From assembly GCA_027625915.1 (NCBI GenBank), contig JANTQA010000063.1:310001-374000 (forward strand): a DNA stretch of 64,000 nt. Reading direction: 5' to 3'. The notes below the pieces were generated by a model. It was not told where the DNA came from. It did not search any database and was given only the letters and a program-made list of their open reading frames with translations. Each line of letters begins with the position of its first letter. The first letter of the stretch is position 1. Source of the DNA: Anaeramoeba flamelloides. Taxonomy: Eukaryota; Metamonada; Anaeramoebidae. Position numbers and translations under genes: made by a program. Positions 12,146-23,917 of this stretch are shown here, one piece after another.

Positions 12146-13455
12146 ACAAGATAAGCCCAATCCATACAAACACTTACAAGACCTTTTGGAACTTTCAGAT
12201 TGACAGTCTGTAAGGTTTCAATTTCTGATATTCTTTCAATTTTTTCAAATTTCAAAAACTTGTAACAAACTTTTAGAAGCCAAAAAAGGGTAAAAAATAA
12301 TAATTAACAAAAGATAACCATTGTGAAAAAAAATTGAGTCATTAAAAAAAATTGGGTCAGTCAAAAATTTGTTTTCTTTTTTTAAATAGTAAATATTAGC
12401 AAAATGATTTTTGATCAAAGTAAAATTTTATGAACAAATCTTACATTTAAGAAAAACTAAAGTTATTATCAATAATAATTTTCAAATTCAATATTAAATT
12501 GTTGCATTTTAAGCTTTTGGAATTACTGTGGAACTCTAAAAAACAAAAATTGAATTTTAATTATAAGCTTTACTAAAAATATTGATTTTTTTTATTAGAT
12601 TACATTCCAAGATCAAGTTAATCATTGTTTGGGAAGACCAAAAATTAATAACCGTTTTAAATTAAGGTTTGTCTATCGGGATTTAAAGAATTTAAATGGT
12701 TTCTGAAATCTTGATATTTCGGTATTTTAAAGTTTTGATTGTGAACATTAGTGGAAAACAACCTCTTTCGAAAAAACAGCTTTTTTGGAAGATTTTATGA
12801 TTCAATTTGGTTTAAAAGGATATTTACGATTAACCGAGATAAATTTGCGTTCATTAACAATGATAAATATCTTATTGAATTAATAGATTTTAATATTTCC
12901 TATTAAATAGTTCTCTTATTTTTAGTAAAGTTGACAATTAAAAATAAATTTTTGTATTTTTAGAGTTCCACAGTAATTCCAAAAGCTTAAAATGCAACAA
13001 TTTAATTTTACTTCTGAAAATTATTATTGATAGTGACTTTGGTTTTTATTAAAATGTAAGATTTGTTCATAAAATTTTACTTTGATCAAAAATCATTTTG
13101 CTAATATTTACTATTTAAAAAACGAAAACAAATTTTTGACTGACCCAATTTTTTTTAATAGCCCAAATTTTTTTCACAATGGTAACATTTTGAATTTAAT
13201 TGAAATTTTTAAAAGTTATTCAAAAGAAAACATTCTTAGTTCACTTTCAATAACATAAAACTCTTTTTATGAAAACCCAAAAGAGGAAAGTTGTTTAAAC
13301 TACCTGTTTTTAAAAGTTTTGAATTGTAAAAACTTATAAATTGATGGTTATTGAATTTATATCTTGTAATTTCAATACAAAATTCAAATCAATTTCAAAA
13401 ATTCAAAAGTATTGTAAAATCAAAAAAGTTCCACCAATTTTTGTACTATTCTTGT
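12146..13455. mobile_element. ACAAGAATAGC inverted-repeat element, copy 1 (split by an insertion)
   Basis: Begins ACAAGATAAGCCCAATCC and ends GTACTATTCTTGT, so the ends are imperfect inverted repeats of ACAAGAATAGCACAA. Without the 865-bp element at 12318-13182 and one copy of its TAA duplication it is about 442 bp, matching copy 2 (13466-13904) along its whole length at high similarity. It contains the palindrome CAGATTGACAGTCTG. There is no coding capacity. Confidence 0.75.
12318..13182. mobile_element. 865-bp element with ~220-bp inverted repeats and TAA target duplication
   Basis: The ends are CCATTGTGAAAA and TTTTCACAATGG, flanked by TAA at 12315-12317 and 13183-13185. Long arms (about 12318-12545 and 12960-13182) are near reverse complements, sharing GGGTCAGTCAAAAATTTG and GGAATTACTGTGGAACTC. 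The neighbouring copy at 13636 reads GATAGTATTTTG, the empty version of the same site. A TAA duplication fits the PIF/Harbinger superfamily. The ~410-bp core has no transposase frame, so it is non-autonomous. Confidence 0.8.
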
Positions 13456-13465
13456 CGTGATCACA

Positions 13466-13904
13466 ACAAGAATAGCACAATCCATACAAATACTTTCAAG
13501 ACTTTTTTGAACTTTCAGACTGACAGTCTGCAAGATTTCAGTCTCTGATATTCTTTCATATTGTTTCAAATTTCAAATACTTGATACAAACTTTTGTAAG
13601 CCAAAAAAGGAATAAAAATAATAATTAACAAAAGATAGTATTTTGAATTTAATTGAAATTTTTGAAAGTTATCTAAAAGAAAAATATTTGTAAACTTTCA
13701 TTAACCTGAAACTCTTTTTATGAAAACCAAAAATTGGAAAGTTGTTTAAATTACATGTTTTTAAAAGTTTAACTTGTAAAAACTTTTAAATTGAAAGTTG
13801 TTGCATTTTGATCTTCTAATTCCTTTTAAAAATTGGTACAATTTCAAAAAAACAAAGTGTTGGTAAGGAAAAAAAAGTGACTACAATTTTTGTGCTATTC
13901 TTGT
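13466..13904. mobile_element. ACAAGAATAGC inverted-repeat element, copy 2 (uninterrupted)
   Basis: A 439-bp element with ends ACAAGAATAGCACAA and TTTTTGTGCTATTCTTGT, separated from copy 1 by only 10 bp (CGTGATCACA). It contains the palindrome CAGACTGACAGTCTG. It ends 56 bp before the Sec6 start codon, so the Sec6 promoter or transcription start probably lies in it or at its edge. No target duplication was found. Confidence 0.75.
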
Positions 13905-13960
13905 CCAGATGATTCAAACAAAAAATCATTTTTTTATTTTCATTGTTTTGAAACAGAATA
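13905..13960 (+). promoter_or_regulatory. Short leader between the repeat element and Sec6
   Basis: Only 56 bp separate the repeat from the Sec6 ATG. It is a T-rich stretch ending GAAACAGAATA before the ATG. It must hold at least part of the 5' untranslated region. No defined promoter motif is seen. Confidence 0.35.
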
Positions 13961-16900
13961 ATGACTGAATCTGTGGCCAAAGAACACGCAACACAACAAG
14001 TAGCAGAAACACTAATTGGAGGAGATGATCTTAAACAAGTAACCCAAAAGAAAGAGGATTGCAAAAATGAAAAAGAAAGTGTTGACTATCGGCTGTTGAG
14101 CCTTGTGCGATCTCAAATCACCAAAATTGAAAAGGGGACTGGTGGCATAAAGAAATCATACGACACGATCAAAAAAATTGAATCCAATTTCAAATTAATC
14201 TGTGAGCTAAGTAAAAACTCTGCGGTACTAATTGACAATTATGACACCATACGGAATGCAAATAAAATTAAAAGAAATTTAAAACGAACTTCTGAAGAAT
14301 TAACAGGCATACTCGAAATCCCCGAAAAGATCGAGAATGTTGAAATTCTTCTTGAACAAGATGAGTCAATGTTCAAAATCTATACAGAATTGTGTCATTT
14401 AATGAAGTTCAGGAAACAGTGTTATATACTGATCGAAAAAAAGACAGACAACGAAGAAGTGAAAGTTGATCGTTTTGACAAGCCTTTTGTGTTTAGTCCT
14501 GAAAAGGTGAAACAAAGCCCTCTAATGATTCATTTAAAAAAAATAAAAGAGCTTTCGGACGAATTTCTTGAGAAATTGTGGGGTCAAGTTGAAGATATTC
14601 TTCCTTTGTCTCAGGTAGAATCCTTGCCTTTTTCTTTTTGTTTTCTTTTTTTTCTTTTTTTTTTTTTGAAAATTTTTTTTCTTTTCTTTCTTCTTCTTCT
14701 TTTTGTTTTTTCTTTCTTTATTATTTTTTATTGACCATTTATTAGGATGATCCTACGGCTGTAATACAAACAATGAAAGTGATTTATGTTGAAGATCAAA
14801 TTCATGCGTGTAAGGAATTCTATCTAAAAATTTTTTTTAATTTTTTTTTTCTTTTTATTTTCAAACATTTTGGGAAATGAAAAACAAAATCTGGTTAAAC
14901 TTTTCAAAAAGGGAAGGGCTTGATTTAAGTTGTAATAAACTAAACTTGGAGGAAATTATTCTTCTTCTTCTTAATTTAGGTTCGTAAATTAAAGATCTAA
15001 AATTCTCATTATCTTCAAATACTGTGATTTTACTCAATTCTTTAACATTCTGGAAAACATAATGATATTTCCAACTTGAGTTCTTTATTAATTGATTAAT
15101 TCAAAGACATAACCTTGTTCAATTTCTCATTTTTTTAATTGATTAATTCTGATAATTATCATTTTTAATTTCTAAATCTTTTTATGTTTTTGATTTCCCA
15201 ATTAATATTTTCAAATTATTTTTCTCTGAATGGAAGAAATTTAATTAATTCATTAAGAATTTTTAACTTTTGTATTAATTGAAATCCTATTTTAGATATA
15301 TTTATTCTAGCAAAGTCAAATTTTTGTTTCTGTTTTATACACAAGCCTTGGAGAGTCTGAATTAACGAGTAAAAAATTTGTAATTTTTTTATTAATCCAA
15401 GGATCTATTTCTTTAAAGTCATTTTCTGTTAAATCAAATATGTCCAACCCTTACAATAATTGGCTATGTAGAACAGCTTTAAAGAAGAGAATTTTTAGTT
15501 CATTTTTGACTTTTTTTTGTTGAAGAATGCTGATAAGTTTTTTGAAATTGGTTTTAACTTTATCAAAATTGAATTTTAAAAGAGTTTTTTTATCTAACCA
15601 AATACTAAGACATAAAATTTCTTTTCGAATGAAATTTTTTATGTTTTTTAAATTATTAATTATAAAAAAAGATATTTTTCAAGTCAGGAATTCAAACTGC
15701 CTTTTTAAATTTTATTTTATACTTTAATTTTTAATTGATTAATTTTATGATAAGAAAAGTAAACTTCCTATTTTCGCAGGAAAAATAAATAAAAAGTATT
15801 TTTAAATGGCTGTAAGAACCAGATGCGAAAAATTGCAAAATGAGAAAAAATGCAAATTTTTATAAAAATTATTCTACTCTTTTTTTTTTGAAAAGAATTG
15901 GTGTCTTGAATTCCCATAGTATTTCTTATCATACCTATACAATATTAAAAAAATGAGAGAAAATGTCATTGTAATGACAATTTTTAATTGTCTAACATTA
16001 CTGGATGTTTTGATATGATATTTTGTCACCCTAAAGACAATTGTGTCATCTATATGAAATCTCAAAAAAAAAAATAGACTAATACCCAATCTTAGGCACA
16101 TCCACCCTTACACACCCAAGCGAATCCAAACCCAATCCTTATTTATCCCCAATACCCTTAGAACTATTGAATTAACTGTACTGAACCCACCCTATCCAAA
16201 CATGCATTACCATTCTTACACAACCCTACCATAACATACACCTTAACTAATAATATCCAACTATACTTAAAAGGTAACAACCACTTTGAAAAGAACCTCA
16301 TTTAACCCAGATATCCCCAATTGGGTATAAATTTGAAGATAAAAATATTTAATTTCAAAGTAATAAATAGTGTTCTTATAAACTTTGTTTCTGTCAAAAG
16401 TTCTCCAACGTTTTTTTCAAATATCAATTATTTTTTATAATTGTCCTTTGAAGAAGAAATGAGAAAGTAGTAGAATAATAAAACACATCAGAGAATAGTT
16501 GACACACATAGGGAGTAACACTAATAAATCAATAAATTTTCTTAAAAATAGAAAAACTCAAATTCTTAGAAAACACACTAAAAAAAGCAACAATGCTCAT
16601 TTTGATCTCCAATTGAAGATCAAATAAAATTCCAATAGGAATCAATATGATTTTTTTAAAATTATTTTTACTGTACCAATAAAATTAAAATAACAAGTTT
16701 TTGCCTATTGATATCGATCTTCAAATAAATAAAAAAATTCGCAAAATGAATTAGGTATCAAAAAAAAATCGAAAAAAAAAAACAAAATGCAAAAATGTGA
16801 GAAAAATGAAAAAAATTTGAAAAAAAAACGTAATAAATTTTTTCTTCTAATATCCATTCAAACCCTTTAAACACATGTAATTCACTCACCGTAACTGTTC

Positions 16901-19900
16901 ACCTTTGACTGAAGAATGGTTTAGATTAGTACTTTAACATTTTTGAAACATTTCAATGATGATCACTCTGCCAAAACAGAATTAACATTGTTTATGGATA
17001 CTCAAAATATTATTTTGAATTATTTGTTAATATTTTTTACTATTTAAAGAATTTTGAATAGATACAAGTTATTACTTTTATGATTATAACATAATTGCCA
17101 CACACCCCCACATAACATACAATGAAAAAATATTTATCTTTTTGATAATTTGATTATAATTATTTCTTAGATAAGATGATAGCTTCAAAACAACCATTTA
17201 AATAGTATATTTTAACTTTTTCAATAGTGTTCTCATCTGAACATATCGATTGCATCAACCCCTTCTTTATTCACAAACAACACCCCGTTTCAAAGTTTCT
17301 ACCATGTTTATAATACGATTTTATATAAAAATTTAAAATTTTTGCAATGAATCATTTAGCTACATTTGGTTAAATATATATTTTTTTTGAATCTTTTTTT
17401 TACCATAAAATATAAAAGTAACATCATTTATATTTATTTAATCATTTCAAGTTAATTTATGAAAAACAGTTTTTAAAAAAATTAAGATTTACAAAAACTA
17501 TTATAAACACCAAAGAAAATTAAAGAGTTTAATTATTAAATAAATTTAAAAAAACATTATTATAAATTCAATTAATTTTACTTATTTTTTTATTATTATT
17601 CTAATTCTTATAAAATAATTCTTCCACTTAGCTTTAGTCGATGAATTAGATTATAAAGCAACATTCCAATATCATTTAAAAAATTTTGTTGTTTCCAGAT
17701 TTCAGAAAGCAAAACACAATGCTGAAAATATACATGAACAATTAAAAGAAGTTACAGAAGTAATACAAGATCTGGAAAAAATTCAAACATATGTCGAACC
17801 ATGTGTACCAAAAGTTTATAATATTACAGAATTTTTTGCAAATCTTTACCATAATCAAATTTACTTGATGCTATCTAATTTTAAAAAAAAACAAACAAAA
17901 CTTAGTGTTGATGGAATTCTTTCATTAAGTAAGATTTTTTAATTTATTTTATTTTTGGTTAAACTCTAAATTAATATTTTAATTTATATATTCTTCTTCG
18001 TCTTTTTTTTTTTTTAAAAAACAAATTCTCAAAATTTAACTTACAATCACACACTTACTACTTCTTCATACAAAAAAACATCAAAACTACAAAATTCTAC
18101 TCGAATATTTAAGATGTATTATTTCTTTAAACAAGATTTAAATCTCATTTTTATTTTTTCAAATTTTCCAATTTTTTATTATTTGAATTTCAGTCTGAAA
18201 ATATTATTGTTTTTTTTCGAAATTTATTGACACTTAATTACTTTTCTGAATACTGATAAATTCAAAATAAGGAAAAATATTTTTTAGTTCAATTTCCTTT
18301 TTTTTTTGAATATGATTCATCTGATTTCAAAACATTTCATTTCAAATAACAATTCTGAAATCAACTAATTCAACACAGTTTCTTTACCTTTAAACCAACA
18401 AAAGTCTTCAATAAAAGCTGATCAAAAAATTAAAAAATGGAGATTAAACCAAATAGTTTGTAACCTTTATTTGAATTTATCAATATAAATTATAATTTTA
18501 AAATTGCTTTGAACTTTTATAAAAAAAAAAAAATCAATTTTTTTTATTAATACAAATATCAAGAGTTTTAAAAATACCCCCAGTTTAATTGAATATTGAT
18601 AAACGCTTAATATAATATACGGAAATTTAAAGCTTTAAACATATTTATTTTAACTTTATATTCTTGGGATTTGTTTTTTGTTTGGCAACAGAATAAATAT
18701 ATAATAAATTTGGTTTAATTTAAAGCCTTTTTATTATGTTTTTATTATATTTATATCAAATAAAAATAACAATATATATATAAGATATTTCCAAAAAAGA
18801 GGAGCAAATTAATTTTAAAATATCTTTATTAAAGCACAATTCCAATATAACTATTGAAATATCCAAAATTTGCCATAAACCATTTATTGATTCTTATTAT
18901 TAATCCAATTTGTTTATTAGTATGACATTACTTTAATAAAAGATATGAAAATTTCTGATCTCGATTTTATATGATATTTTTTAAATGGGATAATTGGTTA
19001 TTATTTTTTTCTTTTTGATAGTAAAATTTTTTTCAGAGGTTTAATCTCAACAAAATTTTCAATAGAATGAAAAACTTAAAACTATATTTTATGTTTAAAA
19101 AATTGTTTGGATCCTTGTCCATATTTCCAGTTTTTTATTGAAATTTGTTACACCTTTTTTTGTCCAAAAAAAGTCTAAATTTTTTTTCCCATTTTTTGAA
19201 AATATTTTGATGAACTATACATAAGAGATAAATACACATGATAGGAACGGATTCAATCAGTATTAACATTTCTATTAATTTTATATTACCCGTTTATGAA
19301 TAGAACTACTAACAAAAAGAAATATTATTAATGCATTTAAAAAAAATGCATACACTTTTTTGAAAATACCTTACTTATAATGATAAATTCAGCTTTACTA
19401 AATATTTTTGACCTTTATCTAACTTTTATTGTAACTGCATTTTTTTTTTCTTTCTTATATCAATCCAGATAACCAGAGAAAATAACGTATTCAAATCTAT
19501 TGTATATTTCGTTTTTTTATTGTGAGTTTCTAAACCAAAGTTTCTTTGAATTTAAATATTTCTATTAATTTAGATTTTTTTTATCTTTAAATTTATTTTT
19601 TTCAAGAAACGATACATAAATAATCAACACTAATTTTTCAAAATATATTAATTCTTTAAAGCCCTAGTATCAGTATAAAAGCAAAAAATGTCCATTTTTT
19701 TTGTCATTTTTTTTTAAATTAACTTTTTTGGAATATCCCAAAGTTATAATTTTGAACAAAGTGTTTGACTAGGTTTGAATAGTAATGATTTTTACATTTC
19801 AGGCAACTTTTTGTTCATGGAGTTTTTGAAAAAGGAGATTGAAAAAAAAATGACAAAAAAAATGTCCATTTTTTGCTTTTATACTGATACTAGGGCTTTA

Positions 19901-22900
19901 ATTTAACTAAAAAAGAAAAAATTAATTTATTTTTTTAAATATTTGAAAAGCATAAAAATTATTTAATATCAAGTTCCATAATCTTATAACAACATATGAA
20001 TCAATAATCAATATATTTCCAAGTTAGGAAATAATTACTATATATTTTTTAAAAAACAATTCCTTTGATATCATATAAGATATTTACAATAAAATTCAAT
20101 TTTATTAACAATTCAAAATTTTATTAAATTGATTGATTTATTTTTAAGGAAAAAATAACTCACTATTTCTCGGAAGTGGCGAAATAAAAAAAAAAATAAT
20201 TTAGAACTACAAAAAGAAAGAAAAGAAGAAAAATTTTCAAATTACAAGTTTTTAAATGAAAAGAAAAGTCATGCAAAACCTTGTAACTCATTGAAAAATA
20301 ATCAACTTTTATAGTTTGTCAATTATTTTTCATTTAAGAACCTAAATAAATGATTGATCTTTGGTATTTTATCTGTTACCAATTACATAACCAAGATTTC
20401 AAAAGTTAAATCCCAGTACAAAACAACCATACTTGACAGATCTCTCCCATTACAAGACAACAATTTTTTACAGATTTAAAGTGAATTTGAATAAAAATCA
20501 CAATTTGAACCATTTTATATCTTCTTGCACCTTCCATTTATATGAGTGTTTTTTTCACTTCCAAATTTAATTCACAAAAAAAAAAAAAAAAAAACAAAAA
20601 GGAGAAACCTAATATAAAAAAAAGTAAAATAAAACAATTAAAAAGAAAAAAAAATTAAAGTTGAAAAAATTTGAATTAAAAACAATCCTAAAAATCTTTT
20701 GAAATTAATTATTTGAAAAATACTAAATTAGAACATCTTACTTAATGGAAGCTTAAACAATTATCGATCTTTTATCACTCACACAAAATAAAAAAATAAA
20801 TAATTTTAGATCAAAATAAAAAAATGTTGTTTGGTTAAAAATTTGGGATTGGAACAAAGAAAAAATATATTGCTAAATTTGTTGAAATTTTAACTAACAA
20901 ATATTTATCGATCAAATGATTAGATATCAACAATTATTTTTATTTCGTTTTTATATTGAAAAGAAACCAATTGCAATTTAATATCAATCATTTGAAAAAA
21001 TTTTTTTTGATCGAATGTGATACAGATTATGTAATTTAAAAATGGAAATTAAAAAAAAAAAACAAATAAACTATGCAAATATATTTTGAAAAAATCAAAA
21101 TCATTTCCAAATCGAATTTAAAATATAGTCTTGTTATTTTTTTCTCTGTTTTAACTGCATAAAAAAATTTTGAGTTATCGTTTATTTTGATTTTTTTAGT
21201 GTTAGTTTTTCAAGATTAAATTTTAACAAATAAACAAATACTTTATTAATCATACCAACAAATTTTTTTTTTTTTTTAATGAATAATATCTTCTTATCGA
21301 AAGTATCTGTTTTTTCTTTTCATTTACAAGATTTTAATTAAAACACTTTAAAATTACAACTGAATTTAGATCAAATTATAAAATTTGGCCAACACTACAA
21401 AAGAAAAATTTTTCCGAACAAAAACAATAATTTAATAAAAAAAAAAAACCATTTCATATTTGTTATCATTTTTTTCAGGGTTAGGCTAAAAAAATGACAA
21501 AAAATAACAGATCTACAATGATGATTTAATTAGCTTATACTTTAGATCAACTTATTGCCACGTGCTTACTCTTTCAATTTTTGGCTATTTTCAAATTGTG
21601 AATTGTTATTTTTTGTTATACAAAATAACTTTTTAGGATGATGAAAGAGTTTCTAATTATTAAAATTAGAAGAGTTATGGGATAAGTCAAATTAGTAAAT
21701 TTTATGTAGATCAAGTATAGCAGCTTATACTAATTTTCGAAAAAAGTGAAAATTAAAAGAGTCTTTTAATCATATGACTCATCCAATTTGAATGTTTTTA
21801 ACAAAAAACAATATAATAACAAAATACCAGTTGAAAATTCTAGATCAAATTGATCAATTTGTTTGAGTTTGGTAATTTTAAGGTTGATTATTGGAAATTC
21901 TTTTTTTGAGATGAAAATTTTTTCAAAATTATTAAAAAAAAAATAGGTTGAATTTTTTGCATTTCTGTTTTATTTAAATTCCAGAAAAATTGTAAATATA
22001 TTTGTTTGTTTTTAATTTTATTTTAATTATTACTATTAACTATCCCCTTTCAAATAATAACTCTTGCAATTTTGTTCATTTCTCAAAAATATACTGATTA
22101 TAATTCTCTCTAGGCGATATGAAAAATATCACCGATCGAGAATTATAATCAGTGTATTTTTTTGAATTCACTAAAATAACACCAGTTATTAATCACTTTG
22201 CTAACACAAAGGTATACGATTTGAAAACTCATTAGATCTTAGGATTTTTGAAAAATCTTTATCATTAATGAGGTGAAAAACTCAAAGAATGAATATAAAA
22301 TTCAAAAAAATTATAAAGCATTATAAAATAATAAAATACTTTATAAAAAATTAGGAAAAGAAAAAAAAAGATAAAAAAAAAATTGAAAAAAATATTAAAA
22401 TAAATGTGTGTTCAAAATTTTTTATAAATTTTAAAAGTAAAAAATTTATATATAGTGAAATTTATGAACCTTCCAACCAACCAATCGATTGATTGACCAA
22501 TCAAATATATCCTTATTCATTTGACTTTAATTAATTTCTTACCTTTTTATCTTATTACTTCCATTCACTCTATTCTCACAATAAATTAAACTTATTTAAT
22601 TTTCAACTATCTGTCTTCTCTACTCTATATATCAATCTTATAGTTAATTGGGTAAAAAAATATAGGGAAACATTAATGAAACTTGAAATTCCTGAATCGA
22701 ATCCACCACTTTTAGAAGATTTAGGATTCTTTATTAAAGAATATGTTTCTCATATGAAAAAAAATATGAAACAATGGTCATTGAACATTCTTAAAATTGA
22801 CAATAAAAAATGTGAAAATAGTGATTTTTCCAAAACTTATTCTACTTCTACCCCAGTTGATTTATTTATATCGGTCAACACACAAATTGAGACTGCATAC

Positions 22901-23917
22901 AAAACAGGAGGAGGAGGCTTTTTTCTGTTTGAGATGGCATGTGCCGTAGCAGAGGTTTTAACATTTTTTCAAAATAAATTAAGGGGAAATCTGAGTGAAG
23001 AAAAAAATAACCAAAATTTTGATTATCTTTGTGCGACAATGAATGATGCTGATAAATGTAGAGAAAGTACAATGAACTTGAAAGATTATTTATTAACACA
23101 TTTGGATCCACTTTGGGAAAAGCGAGTATTCACATATGACTTTGATGATGAAGATGATGATTATAATGAAAATAATGAGAATAATAACAAAGATCAGGAA
23201 ATTGAAGAGGAACGTGAAATTGAAAAAGAAAATTTTGAAATACAAAAACAAAATACACGAATCCTAAATTTAGACACAGTTGGCGATGGGTTTTCTGAAT
23301 TATCAAAAAATTCCATTAATAGAATGATCAAACTATTTTATAATGATTTAGAAGAAACCTTTAATTCATTATTTTCAGAACAATGGTATGATGAAGAAAG
23401 CGAATTGATTTCAACAACAATTATTGAAACCTTTCGAGATTATTTGAAATCAATGAAGGGTGGAGCAATTTTTACTCATCTATTTAAAAAAATTGTAAAC
23501 CAAACCATTGATTTATTTTTAATACAATATTTAACACATCTTATGAACGGTCAAAAAAAATTAGAAGAGAATACAGAGAAGATCATAATTGAGGACATTG
23601 AGAGATATGAAGAGTTTTTTTTCGAATATTTAGGTAAAAAAGTTTATTCAAAATTCGAACCTTTAAGACTGTTCGCAGAACTGGCAACTAGTTCTTTAAC
23701 AACAATAATAATGCCCTTGGGTAAGATAATAAATAAATACCCCGATTTTAAAATTGAATTGGCTGAAGCAGTACTTGCTAAAAGAATCGATTTTGATAGA
23801 AAATCGTTTCTTCAACAGTTAGAAACTTTTAAACAAAATCAAAAAAATAATTCTACAAATCCAAAAAATGAAAATACTAGAACATCAATATTTTCGAAAT
23901 TGAAAATTCAAAATTAA
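13961..23917 (+). CDS. SEC6: Exocyst complex subunit Sec6 (EXOC3)
   Basis: Four exons, join(13961..14614, 14746..14809, 17632..17928, 22644..23917), 2289 bp, 762 residues; all phases close. Length matches Sec6 proteins (about 740-800). The N-terminal third is a predicted coiled coil. Recognisable family landmarks are VIQTMKVIYVEDQIH near residue 222, the PCVPKVYNITEFF region in exon 3, and the INWVKKYRETLMKL segment followed by PPLL, EYVSHMKKNMKQW in exon 4. Sec6 is part of the eight-subunit exocyst that tethers secretory vesicles to the plasma membrane before SNARE fusion. The last exon could be mistaken for a gene starting at the ATG at 22676, but the acceptor at 22643 restores the conserved W...Y...L motif and the correct phase. 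An acidic Asn/Asp/Glu insert lies around residues 493-525. Introns 2 and 3 are unusually long (2.8 and 4.7 kb) and full of repeats. Confidence 0.88.
14960..15720 (-). mobile_element. Decayed non-LTR retrotransposon fragment (3' half of the RT ORF)
   Basis: Reading the minus strand across frames gives LLISLQQKK-like helices, then GLDIFDLTENDFKEIDPWIN, KKITNFLLVNSDSPRLVYKT and FARINISKIGFQLIQKLKIL. Each aligns to GLEIFDLKQNDFERIDRFIN, SPRLIYKTEAKIDLARL and following residues of the better copy at 47403-49506. Stops and frame changes are present and no catalytic region remains. It is an old fragment of the same family, lying antisense in Sec6 intron 2. Confidence 0.75.
16080..16330. other. C-rich, G-poor patch
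   Basis: Over about 250 bp the plus strand is strikingly rich in C and almost lacks G (phrases such as CCACCCTTACACACCC, CCAAACCCAATCC, ACCCACCCTATCC). The flanks return abruptly to A/T. It has no coding frame and is not a simple tandem repeat. The nearest counterpart in the window is the G-rich patch at 59100-59340 on the opposite strand. Confidence 0.6.
16376..16927. mobile_element. CAGTCAAAGG inverted-repeat element, copy B
   Basis: Reverse-oriented relative of 10564-11267. The left end is TATAAACTTTGTTTCTGTCAAAAG and the right end CACCTTTGACTGAAGAATGG. Interior blocks match copy A at moderate similarity. No coding capacity. It sits in Sec6 intron 2. Confidence 0.68.
18792..19385 (+). repeat. 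Dispersed repeat R1, copy 2
   Basis: Partner of 9385-9995 in the same orientation. It keeps the order of shared blocks (AAATATCCAAAAT, TTTCTGATCTCGATTTTAT, CCAGTTTTTTATTGAAA, CACTTTTTTGAAAATA) with many substitutions. The element type is unknown. Confidence 0.62.
19659..19897. mobile_element. 239-bp TTAA element (piggyBac-type, non-autonomous)
   Basis: Flanked by TTAA at 19655-19658 and 19898-19901. The ends are AGCCCTAGTATCAGTATAAA and its inverse, and the complementarity continues to about 40 bp per side (GCAAAAAATGTCCATTTTTT). TTAA duplication together with a CCCTAG-type end fits piggyBac. The core has no coding frame. The arms are almost perfect, so this copy is probably fairly young. 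Confidence 0.8.
22092..22156. mobile_element. 65-bp TA-flanked hairpin (miniature element)
   Basis: Arms CTGATTATAATTCTC and GAGAATTATAATCAG are perfect inverses, and the interior GGCGATAT/ATATCACC continues the pairing, so almost the whole 65 bp folds into one hairpin. TA at both ends suggests a tiny mariner-type relic. It lies in Sec6 intron 3. Confidence 0.6.

Larger units (their letters stand above)
14810..17631 (+). other. Sec6 intron 2
   Basis: Donor GTAAGG at 14810 and acceptor TTAG ending 17631, phase 1. It contains a decayed retrotransposon fragment on the opposite strand (14960-15720), a C-rich low-G patch (16080-16330) and an inverted-repeat element (16376-16927). Nothing recognisable was seen in 16930-17631. 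Confidence 0.75.
17929..22643 (+). other. Sec6 intron 3 (4.7 kb)
   Basis: Donor GTAAGA at 17929 and acceptor TATAG ending 22643. It contains a dispersed R1 copy (18792-19385), a TTAA element (19659-19897) and a short TA-flanked hairpin (22092-22156). The rest is A/T-rich without visible structure. It is one of the longest stretches in the window with no coding sequence. Confidence 0.75.

Noticed and set aside
13351-13548. Small plus-strand frame upstream of Sec6
   Set aside because: It spans the junction of two copies of a non-coding inverted-repeat element.
22676-23917. An independent gene starting at the ATG at 22676
   Set aside because: The frame is open upstream to the acceptor at 22643, encodes the conserved W...Y...L segment of Sec6 there, and joins exon 3 in exact phase.
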